From assembly GCA_017998095.1 (NCBI GenBank), contig JAGODU010000049.1, forward strand, positions 1-25,463: 25,463 nucleotides of DNA. Direction: 5' to 3'. A program made the translations under genes and the position numbers. The stretch's first letter is position 1; the number at the start of each line of letters is the position of its first letter. Below are positions 1-8,280 of the stretch, one piece after another. The DNA comes from Prolixibacteraceae bacterium (GTDB lineage: Bacteria > Bacteroidota > Bacteroidia > Bacteroidales > Prolixibacteraceae). A model generated the notes under the pieces. The model was not told the DNA's origin, ran no database searches, and was given only the letters and a program-made list of their open reading frames with translations.

Positions 1-28
1 GAATGTCAGTTTTCCTTAAGCACTAAAG

Positions 29-120
29 TGGTACAATTTGCTCCGGAATTACTGGTACACTTTGGTCCGGAATAACTGGTACACTTTGCTCCGGAATCAC
101 TGGTACAATTTGGTCCGGAT
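29..120. repeat. Four tandem 24-bp repeats, IS21-type element end (probable)
   Basis: Four head-to-tail units begin at 29, 53, 77 and 101. Each has the form TGGTACAMTTTGSTCCGGAA plus 4 bases; the last unit stops after 20 bases. Units alternate between ACA-ATTT and ACA-CTTT and between GCTCC and GGTCC, so the copies have diverged slightly while keeping an exact 24-bp period. Each contains the palindrome TCCGGA. Multiple short repeats near the termini are a known property of IS21-family elements, where they are bound by the transposase, and repeats of this type occur beside Bacteroidota istA/istB elements. No transposase is visible, so the body of the element would lie left of the window or has been lost. 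The repeat is directly seen; the IS21 assignment is an inference from memory. Confidence 0.75.
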
Positions 121-291
121 TATACATATAAGAAATCAACTATAAAAGAAATGCTAAAACCCATTGATAGTTTTCCGGCGAATGTAAGGTGCTATTTCAA
201 TGATTATTTAAATAGATTTCCATTTCAGGTTGATTATCATTTTATGACATCGCTATACACGATCAGGAAGCAATTAGATAAAGCCCAATGA
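121..291 (+). pseudogene. 3' remnant of an unidentified coding region (~57 codons)
   Basis: An open frame from the last tandem repeat to a TGA at 289-291 encodes about 56 residues with protein-like composition, including the segment DSFPANVRCYFNDYLNRFPF. The frame is closed upstream by a TAA at 73-75 inside the repeats. The only internal ATG (151) would give a 46-residue peptide. The abrupt change from repeat to protein-like sequence suggests the 3' end of a larger gene cut by a mobile element. I do not recognise the family. A small intact gene starting at 151 is possible but less likely. Confidence 0.4.
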
Positions 292-434
292 TTGAAATTG
301 CTCTGGAAATAGTCTTTATGTGATTTTCGAAAAAATATAAAAAGCATCAGGTTAGTACTGCTTAAAGTAGGCAATGCCTGGGCCACATTCAAGACTTTAT
401 AGGAAAATTTGGATATATTTTACAATTTAGAAGT
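292..434. other. Non-coding leader upstream of the polysaccharide operon
   Basis: There is no open frame of note between the gene remnant and the first glycosyltransferase. A promoter for the operon would be expected here. TATATTTT at 414-421 is close to the Bacteroidota -7 element TAnnTTTG but lacks the final G, and no TTTG lies at the right distance upstream, so no promoter is called. Confidence 0.4.
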
Positions 435-1541
435 TTGTCATCAAAATTAAAGATATTGCTGGTTTCAAATGGATTTTATCCAGAAATCTCACCAAGAAGT
501 TTTAGAGCCACAGAATTAGCGATGGAGTTTTCGCGGCAAGGGCATGATGTTACTGTGATTACCAGGTTCAGAAACCATGATTACAAAAACTTTCTTTCTG
601 AGTCCCCAATCTGTTTGAGAATGTGGTCAAAATACCGTTTAAAGGAAGTCCCGAATATTGGTGGAAGATGGACTCGTTTATTGGCTAGAATTATAAACAG
701 GGTATTAAAAGTCCTGTTCGAGTATCCAACTATTGAAGATATGTTTAAGTTGAAAAAAATACTTAAGCATGAAAATGGGTATAATTTATTGATTTCATTC
801 GCGGTTCCTTATCCCGTCCATTGGGGAGTTGCATGGTCAAGAACAAGAAAACACAAAATAGCGGGGAAATGGATAGCTGATTGTGGGGATCCATATATGG
901 GAGATATTCTTGATACCTTTAGAAAGCCCTTCTATTTTAAATACATCGAAATGTGGTTTAGCAGGAAAGCAGATTTTCTTACTATTCCAATCGAGGGAGC
1001 CATAGATGGATATTACCCTGAATTTCATAGAAAAATCCGGATCATACCACAGGGATTTAATTTTGATATCGAAACGAGAACAAAGAAAATACCCGAGAAC
1101 AAAATACCAACATTTGCCTATGCCGGAGGATTCATCCCAGGTGCTCGGGATCCGAGACCATTTCTGAAATACCTTATGAGTGTTACAACTCCCTTTAGGT
1201 TTTATATATATACGAACCAGCCTGAACTTTTGGAACCTTTCAAAAAGACTTTAGATGGGAATCTTATCATTTTACCTTACATAAATAGAAGTGATTTGCT
1301 TGATATTTTGTCTGGCATGGACTTTCTGATTAATTTTGACAACAATACATCCCTTAATTCTCCCAGTAAGTTGATAGATTATGCAATAACAGGTCGACCT
1401 GTATTAAATATCACCAGAGAGTTTGATTTTGCAGAACTGGGACATTTTCTAAATGGCAATTACACGAACTCTATGATTCTGCCTGATCCCCGAGTTTACC
1501 ATATAGAGTCAGTAGCCAGGCAGTTTATCTCTCTTTTGTAA
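435..1541 (+). CDS. Glycosyltransferase family 4 (GT-B fold)
   Basis: This 368-residue cytoplasmic protein probably adds one sugar to the lipid-linked repeat unit. The N-terminal Rossmann half starts with KILLVSNGFYPEISPRSFRA (residues 5-24), a form common in WcaI-like and other GT4 enzymes. The C-terminal half holds the nucleotide-sugar region with PSKLIDYAITGRPVL near residues 308-322, the K-x-x-DY-x-x-x-G-x-P version seen in many GT4 enzymes in place of EX7E. The length is normal for the family. The start is a TTG; no in-frame ATG lies closer to the first beta strand and no Shine-Dalgarno sequence is evident. It is the first gene of the operon, 10 bp before the polymerase gene. Donor and acceptor cannot be inferred. 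Confidence 0.85.
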   Translation: MSSKLKILLVSNGFYPEISPRSFRATELAMEFSRQGHDVTVITRFRNHDYKNFLSESPICLRMWSKYRLKEVPNIGGRWTRLLARIINRVLKVLFEYPTIEDMFKLKKILKHENGYNLLISFAVPYPVHWGVAWSRTRKHKIAGKWIADCGDPYMGDILDTFRKPFYFKYIEMWFSRKADFLTIPIEGAIDGYYPEFHRKIRIIPQGFNFDIETRTKKIPENKIPTFAYAGGFIPGARDPRPFLKYLMSVTTPFRFYIYTNQPELLEPFKKTLDGNLIILPYINRSDLLDILSGMDFLINFDNNTSLNSPSKLIDYAITGRPVLNITREFDFAELGHFLNGNYTNSMILPDPRVYHIESVARQFISLL

Positions 1542-1551
1542 CAAATTTAGG

Positions 1552-2814
1552 ATGCAGGATATCGATTCTAAGTATTCTCTTTCACAAACACCGGTCAATG
1601 CTAAGAATTACTTATTGTTATTTCTTATTTGGCCTTTTCTTGCTTGCATAACAGCGATAGCTAATTATAGGAACAAGAACGCTAAGGCAGTAGTATATTT
1701 ATTTCTAATTTATTATGGTTTAACATTTGTCATTGCAAATGAATGGATAGATGCCTCAAGGTATGCGATAACTCTTAGGCAAAACGCTGCTCTGCCTTTT
1801 TCTGACATTTTTAAAATCATAGGAGGAATTTATGCAACAGAAACATCGGTAGATATAGTCGAACCGCTAATCTCATTTTTGATCTCCAGATTTAGTACTG
1901 ATCACAAGGTGTTATTTGGCGCATACTCAGCTTTATTCGCGGTCTTCTACCTGAAGAGCATGGACTTGGTTTTAGATCAAACCAAGTCACCGTTAAGGTT
2001 GAATTCTCTAATTCATTTATTCTTTTTTGCATCTATTCTCCCGGTAACATCTATTAATGGGTTCAGAATGTGGACAGCTGCCTGGATTTTTTTTTATGGC
2101 GCTTATCATGTTATAGCTCTCCATAATCCCAAGTATTTTGTTTTATCATTATCAGCATGTTTTGTACATTTCAGCTTCTTGTCGGCAAATGCTATTCTGA
2201 TTGTCTATTATTTTGCCGGGAACCGTAATTTCATCTACTTCCCTTTGGTGTTAATATCCTTTATCGTACCGAGGCTTTTAGGACCTTTTCTTCAGTCATT
2301 ATTCGGGGTGCTAGGTCATGGTGCATTAAAAGCAAGGGTTGACATGTATACAGCTCAAGATGTTATTTTAATGAGACAAGAAAATTATGATCAGCTGGCA
2401 TGGTTCATGAGATTAGGATCTGATTTAGTCCTCTATTACCTGTTGGTGGCAATTACCATTATAAAAATTACCAAAAGAGGCTCAATCACGAGTACTTCAG
2501 AAAAGAACCTCTATAGTTTCCTTCTTCTGTTCTTGGCTTTTGTAAATTTCAGCATGACAATTCCTTCGTTCGGTGGAAGATTTTTGTTGGTGTTTTTTCT
2601 TTTTGCAGTTTTTTATTTATTACTCTATTTTACAAAAAATGATTCTGACAGAATATCTCCAATAACCTTAATAGGTCTTTTCCCGATGATACTCTACACT
2701 GCAATAACTTTCAGACAAGGTTCCGAGACTATGAATGCCTGGATATTTTCACCTTTATTCGGTATCCCCTGGTGTGTTCCAGGGCTAACTGTTTTTGACA
2801 TTCTCTTTCGATAA
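1552..2814 (+). CDS. EpsG-family O-antigen/EPS polymerase (Wzy-type)
   Basis: This 420-residue integral membrane protein has about ten to twelve hydrophobic segments, the first near residues 20-40. Family resemblance to EpsG-type polymerases comes from the polar segment after the second membrane span (NEWIDASRYAITLRQ, about 63-77), the loop containing SVDIVEPLISFLISR, and NGFRMWTAAWIFFYGAYHVI (about 165-184) with its Arg in a membrane-border segment. The known role of this family is to join lipid-linked repeat units on the periplasmic side of the inner membrane. It is the only polymerase candidate in the window, and with the initiating phosphoglycosyltransferase downstream it implies a Wzx/Wzy-type pathway. 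A run of nine T at 2087-2095 lies in the coding sequence. No flippase gene accompanies it. Confidence 0.82.
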   Translation: MQDIDSKYSLSQTPVNAKNYLLLFLIWPFLACITAIANYRNKNAKAVVYLFLIYYGLTFVIANEWIDASRYAITLRQNAALPFSDIFKIIGGIYATETSVDIVEPLISFLISRFSTDHKVLFGAYSALFAVFYLKSMDLVLDQTKSPLRLNSLIHLFFFASILPVTSINGFRMWTAAWIFFYGAYHVIALHNPKYFVLSLSACFVHFSFLSANAILIVYYFAGNRNFIYFPLVLISFIVPRLLGPFLQSLFGVLGHGALKARVDMYTAQDVILMRQENYDQLAWFMRLGSDLVLYYLLVAITIIKITKRGSITSTSEKNLYSFLLLFLAFVNFSMTIPSFGGRFLLVFFLFAVFYLLLYFTKNDSDRISPITLIGLFPMILYTAITFRQGSETMNAWIFSPLFGIPWCVPGLTVFDILFR

Positions 2815-2823
2815 TATGTTGTA

Positions 2824-3987
2824 ATGAATCCGTGGAATATAAATGTTATTAGAAATCTTTCAAACCTGGCTGGATGGAAAACATCAAGAAAGCTTTTAGT
2901 ACTTGAGTCAGATGATTGGGGAAGTATTAGAATGCCTTCACGAGATGTTTACGAGAGTCTAATTCAAGCGGGTTTTGACCTCACATCCGATGATGGTGCC
3001 AGATTCAATAAATATGACACACTGGCTTCATATGAGGATCTGTCATGTTTATTCGAAATTTTGACTAGTTTCAAGGATCAAACTGGTAGACCTCCAGTAT
3101 TTACACCTGTGGCTGTTGTGGCCAATCCTGATTTTGAAAAAATTATAAGATCTGACTTCTCCCATTATTTCTACGAACCGTTTAATTTGACCCTAACCAG
3201 ATACAGTGGTTGCGAAAAGTCATTTGATTTATGGTTGGAAGGAATTAATAAAAGATTGTTTGTCCCTCAGTTCCATGGAAGAGAACATTTAAATGTAAAG
3301 ATATGGTTGAAAACCTTGAAAGAAGGGAATGAGAAAACGCTTACTGCTTTCAAAAATGGTATGTGGGGATTTTCAACCACGGAGGTTCCGGAAATTAATG
3401 CCGAACTTCAGGCTGCCTTTGATTTTATTGATACTAAAGATTTAATTTATCACGAAGAAGTCATTGTTACAGGGTTGATGCTTTTTTATCAAATATTTGG
3501 ATATAGGGCAACCTATTTTGTTCCACCAAATGGACCTTTCAGCTCTAAGCTTGAACCTGTATGCGCCAGAGAAGGAATAAGGTATATTGCTACATCAAAA
3601 ATACAAAATGAACCATTGGGTCAGGGCAGAATAAAAAGAAACTTACATTGGATAGGTCAAAGGAACAGAAATGGCTTGATTTATATTACACGGAATTGCT
3701 TCTTCGAGCCCAGTCAACCTGGTTTAGATTGGGTAGGCAATTGTCTAAGTGACATTGCCATTGCTTTCAAGTGGGGGAAACCCGCGGTAATAAGTACTCA
3801 CAGGGTTAATTACATAGGTTCACTATATAGGATTAATCGTGAAAATGGATTGAAGCAGCTTGAGTGTCTGTTAAAACAGATAATAAAAAACTGGCCTGAT
3901 GTAGAATTTATTTCTTCTGCTGAACTTGGAGAAATAATAAATAATGAACGATTTGATTTACAGAATAATGCCCAGGCTAACTCATAA
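2824..3987 (+). CDS. CE4-like polysaccharide deacetylase (NodB-superfamily), copy 1
   Basis: This 387-residue protein has no signal peptide or membrane segment. It carries diverged forms of the carbohydrate esterase 4 motifs: ESDDWGS (Asp30-Asp31; motif 1, catalytic base and metal ligand), FHGREH (His151 and His155; H-x-x-x-H metal motif), FVPPNG (about 232-237; motif 3) and STHRVN (His326; final His motif). The family would remove N- or O-acetyl groups from a sugar. Because it appears cytoplasmic, the substrate could be a nucleotide sugar, lipid-linked intermediate or unfinished repeat unit rather than exported polymer. It is a close paralogue of the next gene and overlaps it. Bacteroidota homologues are usually annotated only as polysaccharide (de)acetylase; activity is inferred from motifs. 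Confidence 0.7.
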   Translation: MNPWNINVIRNLSNLAGWKTSRKLLVLESDDWGSIRMPSRDVYESLIQAGFDLTSDDGARFNKYDTLASYEDLSCLFEILTSFKDQTGRPPVFTPVAVVANPDFEKIIRSDFSHYFYEPFNLTLTRYSGCEKSFDLWLEGINKRLFVPQFHGREHLNVKIWLKTLKEGNEKTLTAFKNGMWGFSTTEVPEINAELQAAFDFIDTKDLIYHEEVIVTGLMLFYQIFGYRATYFVPPNGPFSSKLEPVCAREGIRYIATSKIQNEPLGQGRIKRNLHWIGQRNRNGLIYITRNCFFEPSQPGLDWVGNCLSDIAIAFKWGKPAVISTHRVNYIGSLYRINRENGLKQLECLLKQIIKNWPDVEFISSAELGEIINNERFDLQNNAQANS

Positions 3988-5077
3988 TCTTGTTAATATC
4001 CCCGGCTGGCGAACAAACAGGAAAATTGTTGTAATTGAAAGCGATGATTGGGGAAGTATCCGTATGCCGTCTATTGAAGTATACTTAAAGTTTATATCAG
4101 GAGATTTAAAATTATCAGATACTGCCTACAATCGTCTTGATTCAATTGAAAGTAATGAGGATCTTGAACTCCTTTTTGATGTATTGTGCTCTTTTATCGA
4201 TTTCAAGGGAAATCCCCCAGTAATAACAGCAAATATGGTAGTTGGTAATCCTGATTTTAAAAAGATTAAGGAATCAGATTTTAATCAGTATTTCTACGAA
4301 CCGGTTAACCAAACACTTAAGAGATATGAAAACAGGGATAAGGTTGAAGCATTATGGAAAAATGGTAATACGAATGGATACTTTCATCCACAATTCCATA
4401 GTCGTGAGCATGTAAATATCGTCAGGTGGATGGAGGCTCTAAGAAAACGAACTCCTGAGATAATGTTTACATTCGAAAATGAAACGACATTTTCCGGTAA
4501 TGGAGATTATAACTTTATGGAAGTTCTGGATTTTAATTCGATTAGAGATCTTGAGATTATGGAAAGAAGTATTATAGAGGGGTTAGATCTTTTTGAAAAG
4601 ATATTCTCTTTTCGATCAAAATCTTTTATACCCCCCTGTTATACTTGGGACAGCAAATTGGAGAGTACATTAAATAATGAAGGCGTAAAATATATCCAGG
4701 GACTGATTTTCCAGTCGGTCCCCGTTGGATCATTTGGGAATTATCGTAAGAAAATTCATTTTTTGGGAAGCAGGAATCACTTTGGGCAATTGTTTTTAAC
4801 AAGGAATTGTTTCTTTGAACCTAGCCTGACGAATTTCAAAGATCCAGTGGGTGAATGTCTTAAAAGAATAAACATTGCGTTTAGATGGCATAAGCCAGCA
4901 GTAATTTGTTCACACCGTATAAATTTCATGGGATCTCTAGACCCGAACAATAGAAGCAAAAACCTCGCTATGTTTAGCAACCTTCTAAAAGGAATACTGG
5001 AAAACTGGCCAGATGTCGAGTTTATGACATCAGATCAGCTTGGAGACCTGATTTCACTGGATCACATTAATATATGA
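3944..5077 (+). CDS. CE4-like polysaccharide deacetylase (NodB-superfamily), copy 2
   Basis: This 377-residue paralogue of the preceding gene keeps the same motifs: IESDDWGSIRMPS (Asp34-Asp35), FHSREH (His152 and His156), FIPPC in place of FVPPN, and a late SHRINFMGSL segment. By eye the two copies are roughly half identical over their length, so they arose by tandem duplication but have diverged well apart. The ATG at 3944 gives a 44-bp overlap with the first copy. A second ATG at 3968 gives a 20-bp overlap and aligns better with the N-terminus of copy 1, so the true start may be there. Differences in the motif-3 loop and in the segment after residue 170 could mean different substrates. It has no signal peptide. 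Confidence 0.7.
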   Translation: MNDLIYRIMPRLTHNLVNIPGWRTNRKIVVIESDDWGSIRMPSIEVYLKFISGDLKLSDTAYNRLDSIESNEDLELLFDVLCSFIDFKGNPPVITANMVVGNPDFKKIKESDFNQYFYEPVNQTLKRYENRDKVEALWKNGNTNGYFHPQFHSREHVNIVRWMEALRKRTPEIMFTFENETTFSGNGDYNFMEVLDFNSIRDLEIMERSIIEGLDLFEKIFSFRSKSFIPPCYTWDSKLESTLNNEGVKYIQGLIFQSVPVGSFGNYRKKIHFLGSRNHFGQLFLTRNCFFEPSLTNFKDPVGECLKRINIAFRWHKPAVICSHRINFMGSLDPNNRSKNLAMFSNLLKGILENWPDVEFMTSDQLGDLISLDHINI

Positions 5078-5158
5078 TCCTTGAAAGATTTGAAATTCAA
5101 TTAAAGCCCGACGGTAAATAGAGTATTACCTTAAGACAATTTTATTATTGGATAGTAA

Positions 5159-6295
5159 ATGAGTGAAAATGAAATAAATATCCTATTTACTGGTGACTTT
5201 TGTCCCGTGAACAGGATTGAGAAATTGGCATTAGGGGGCAAATTTGGAGCAATCTTCAACGATTTTATTGATATTCTTCATGGGAATGACCTGAATGTGA
5301 CAGACCTTGAATGTCCCCTTACTGTTGGAACATCATGTAGAAAAAAGATTGGTCCTCACCAAAAGGCACACCCTGAGTGTATTGAAGCATTGAAATGTGG
5401 TGATATAGGCCTTGTTGCTTTAGCCAATAACCATATTATGGACTATGGCTCAGAAGGAATTTCAGATACTTTAAGGTTATGTAAGTCAAAAGATATTAAT
5501 TTTGTTGGAGTTGGCAGTTCACCTGAAAAAGCTTCAGAGCCTTTTACTATGGTGATTAAGAATAGAAGGATTGCCATTTTTAACTATGCTGAAAATGAAT
5601 TTATTTCAGCTTCAGATGGAGACTGGAACTGCAATCCGATCGATAATCAAAATATGTATTATGATTTGCACCAGGCCAGAGAAGCTAATGATTTTATTTT
5701 TGTCTTTGTACATGCAGGAAATGAGTATTTTAAGCTGCCTTCCCCACGGTTGCAAAGATTATTCAGATATCTGGTTGACTTAGGCGCAGATGCTGTCATT
5801 GCATCACACACACATGTTTTCTCAGGGTACGAAATATATAAATCTAAACCGATTTTTTATGGACTCGGGAACTTTATATATGATTGGCCCGGTAAAAGAA
5901 ATATGGAGTGGAACAGAGGATTCGGAGTAAAATTTTCGCTTTCTGAAAGGGTTGATTTTGAATTAATACCCTTTCTTCAAGGGAATGAGCAACCTGGTGT
6001 GTTTTGCCTGAATAATATTGAACGAGATGAGTTTTTCAGAGAAATTAATATGTTAAATAAAATGATAAGTGATGAAAAAATGCTTGAGTCTGAATTCACA
6101 AAAAATTGCAGGTCAATATTCCCGATGTATGATGGATATATAGAACCGTATTTTGGGAAATTCATATCAAAACTTAGGCATTTAGGTTTTTTCCCAAGGT
6201 TAATGGGAAAAAGGAAAAGACTTTTATTATTAAACATTATAAGATGTGAGTCACACAGGGATGTGTTACTGAAAATCCTAGGTCAATATGAATAA
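5159..6295 (+). CDS. CapA-family protein (PGA_cap metallophosphatase fold)
   Basis: This 378-residue protein matches the CapA/PgsA family, whose metallophosphoesterase-like fold is linked to poly-gamma-glutamate capsule synthesis. Visible motifs in order are FTGDF (Asp13), TDLECPL (Glu51), ANNHIMDYG (Asn90, Asn91, His92), FVHAGNEY (His185), SHTHV (His217 and His219) and YGLGNF (Asn238). Many CapA proteins have an N-terminal membrane anchor; this one has none, so it is probably cytoplasmic. No PgsB/CapB or PgsC/CapC partner is present, so classical poly-gamma-glutamate synthesis is unlikely. It precedes an asparagine-synthetase-type enzyme and an ATP-grasp ligase, which suggests a role in amide or amino-acid decoration of the polysaccharide. 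That role is inference. Confidence 0.85.
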   Translation: MSENEINILFTGDFCPVNRIEKLALGGKFGAIFNDFIDILHGNDLNVTDLECPLTVGTSCRKKIGPHQKAHPECIEALKCGDIGLVALANNHIMDYGSEGISDTLRLCKSKDINFVGVGSSPEKASEPFTMVIKNRRIAIFNYAENEFISASDGDWNCNPIDNQNMYYDLHQAREANDFIFVFVHAGNEYFKLPSPRLQRLFRYLVDLGADAVIASHTHVFSGYEIYKSKPIFYGLGNFIYDWPGKRNMEWNRGFGVKFSLSERVDFELIPFLQGNEQPGVFCLNNIERDEFFREINMLNKMISDEKMLESEFTKNCRSIFPMYDGYIEPYFGKFISKLRHLGFFPRLMGKRKRLLLLNIIRCESHRDVLLKILGQYE

Positions 6296-6366
6296 TTATG
6301 TTTTGTCATGTCAAAATTAAGATAAGATTCTCGATGTTGAATCCATTAATCAAGAACTGAATAAAA

Positions 6367-8280
6367 ATGTGTGGAATTGCCGGGTTTATAAATACTGATG
6401 GTAATCCAGTCCTTCACACTGGGACAATTCTGGAGATGCTCAAGGTTCAGCAACACCGAGGTCCAGATGACAAAGGATTAGTGGCTTTCAGTTTTTTTAG
6501 CGGAGAATCAAAGAATCTTAATACGCTCCAAACCTCTAAGATTAATGAGCAATTCGAAGGCATTCTTGGATTTAACCGTTTAAGTATTCTGGACCTATCA
6601 ATAAATGGGCATCAGCCAATGTCTAGCTACGATAGCAAAGTGATACTTGCATTGAATGGCGAAATATACAATGCATTTGATTTTAAAGAAGATTTGATAT
6701 CTGATGGGTATGTTTTCAGGAGTAAGACCGATACTGAGGTCGTTCTTGCATTATACCTGAAGTATGGTTTGTCTGGGATGCTCGAACGATTGAATGGAAT
6801 GTTTGCAATTGTAATAATTGATCTTCGAAACCAATCAATTTTTATCGCGCGGGACAGATTTGGGATTAAACCAATGTACTATATCTTCAACAAACATATT
6901 CTGGCATTTGCTTCAGAACTTAAAAGCTTTGGTTATATTGAGAATTTTGAATTTCAGCTTAGTCCAGATAAGGTTGATGAATACTTAATGTTTCGAAATA
7001 ATTTGACTGATACTTTATTTAATAATATATATTCGATCAATCCGGGACATTTTCTTGTTTACTCTCCTGATCACGGGCTTAGTATTAAACAATATTTTAA
7101 TATAAATGATTATCACCGCGTATCACAACCGGAGAGTAATCTTGAATCATATATCTCAAAGCTCGAACAATGGCTTACAAAGAGTGTCCGGAGCCAATTA
7201 ATGAGTGACGTGAAATTAGGATGTCAATTATCTGGCGGAATAGATTCTTCAATTGTTACTTGGCTTGCAAACAAAGACAGCGCAAAGGGTAACTTTGAAG
7301 CAGTTTCTATTATTTTCTCGGATCAAAGATTTAATGAAGAGAAGTATATTGACATCATATCCGGCAAGGTAGGCATTGCTTCTCATAAGTTTCTCCTTGA
7401 TCCAATCTATTATCTTGATAACATAGAAAAAGCAACCTGGCATCTTGAGACCCCAATAAACCATCCTAATACTATAGGTATCTATAGACTATCTCAACTT
7501 GCCAAAAAGTTCGTTACTGTACTTTTAAGTGGAGAAGGTGCCGATGAGGTTTTTGGCGGTTATGAAAGGTTTTATGAGATAAATTTCCCTTTAAAATCAA
7601 AAAGCTTGTTAAGGGTTGCACGTTCACATATTCTTAATCCCAAAGTTCTCTTAAAGTCATTAAATAATGATAACAGGATTATAATGGCGAGTTCTTTTAT
7701 GTCTGAAGCAGTGGCGAAAGAACTTAAAGGAGATTTTAGATATGAAAGGGCTATTGAAGAAAGAATAATGCGTCTAAGTTCATTGTCAGGAACATTATTT
7801 GACCGGCAGGTTAAATATGAGTTATTATCGTACTTGCCTGACCTTTTGATCAGGCAAGACAAAATGTCAATGGCTCATTCAATTGAAAACAGGGTTCCAT
7901 TCCTTGACAACGATCTCGTTCAAAATTCTTTTTCTATACCATCTGAATATCTTTTACTTAGCAAATACAATTCAAAGTTCAACAGTCAAAAGTATTTATT
8001 AAAGAAAATGTTGGCGGCTAATTTTGGGGATAGTTTTGCGTTTCGACAAAAGATGGGCTTTGGTATCCCAATAGCGGAATTTTTCATTGAAAAAAGATTT
8101 CAAGAATACTTAATTGACAAAGTGCTTCCTGGTATCCGGGACAGAGGAATTTTTAATTATAAGCTAATTGAAACCTGGTTACCTAATATAAGAAGAATTA
8201 AAAATAGCGAACTTGAAGCCTTGTGGATAATCATATCTTTCGAAATCTGGGCTTCTATCTTTTTGGACAATAGATTATGA
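6367..8280 (+). CDS. asnB: Asparagine synthetase (glutamine-hydrolysing)-type amidotransferase
   Basis: This 637-residue two-domain enzyme begins MCGIAGF, so Cys2 is the Ntn glutaminase nucleophile after Met removal. The glutaminase half includes QHRGPDD and the ALNGEIYN region. The synthetase half has the PP-loop SGGIDSS (residues 289-295) for ATP binding and the LSGEGADEVFGGYERF segment typical of AsnB. It would use glutamine-derived ammonia to form an amide by way of an adenylate. AsnB-like enzymes in O-antigen clusters such as WbpS are thought to amidate uronic acids or similar sugars rather than make free asparagine, and the setting here supports that. The last four bases (ATGA) overlap the start of the ATP-grasp gene, indicating translational coupling. 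Confidence 0.9.
   Translation: MCGIAGFINTDGNPVLHTGTILEMLKVQQHRGPDDKGLVAFSFFSGESKNLNTLQTSKINEQFEGILGFNRLSILDLSINGHQPMSSYDSKVILALNGEIYNAFDFKEDLISDGYVFRSKTDTEVVLALYLKYGLSGMLERLNGMFAIVIIDLRNQSIFIARDRFGIKPMYYIFNKHILAFASELKSFGYIENFEFQLSPDKVDEYLMFRNNLTDTLFNNIYSINPGHFLVYSPDHGLSIKQYFNINDYHRVSQPESNLESYISKLEQWLTKSVRSQLMSDVKLGCQLSGGIDSSIVTWLANKDSAKGNFEAVSIIFSDQRFNEEKYIDIISGKVGIASHKFLLDPIYYLDNIEKATWHLETPINHPNTIGIYRLSQLAKKFVTVLLSGEGADEVFGGYERFYEINFPLKSKSLLRVARSHILNPKVLLKSLNNDNRIIMASSFMSEAVAKELKGDFRYERAIEERIMRLSSLSGTLFDRQVKYELLSYLPDLLIRQDKMSMAHSIENRVPFLDNDLVQNSFSIPSEYLLLSKYNSKFNSQKYLLKKMLAANFGDSFAFRQKMGFGIPIAEFFIEKRFQEYLIDKVLPGIRDRGIFNYKLIETWLPNIRRIKNSELEALWIIISFEIWASIFLDNRL

Noticed and set aside
29..120. 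CRISPR array
   Set aside because: The units are contiguous with no unique spacers, and no cas genes are present.
5159..6295. Poly-gamma-glutamate synthesis operon
   Set aside because: CapA is present but PgsB/CapB ligase and PgsC/CapC are absent, and the surroundings are polysaccharide genes.
7572..7862. 96-codon minus-strand frame within asnB
   Set aside because: It is a shadow of the AsnB synthetase domain and shows no features of its own.
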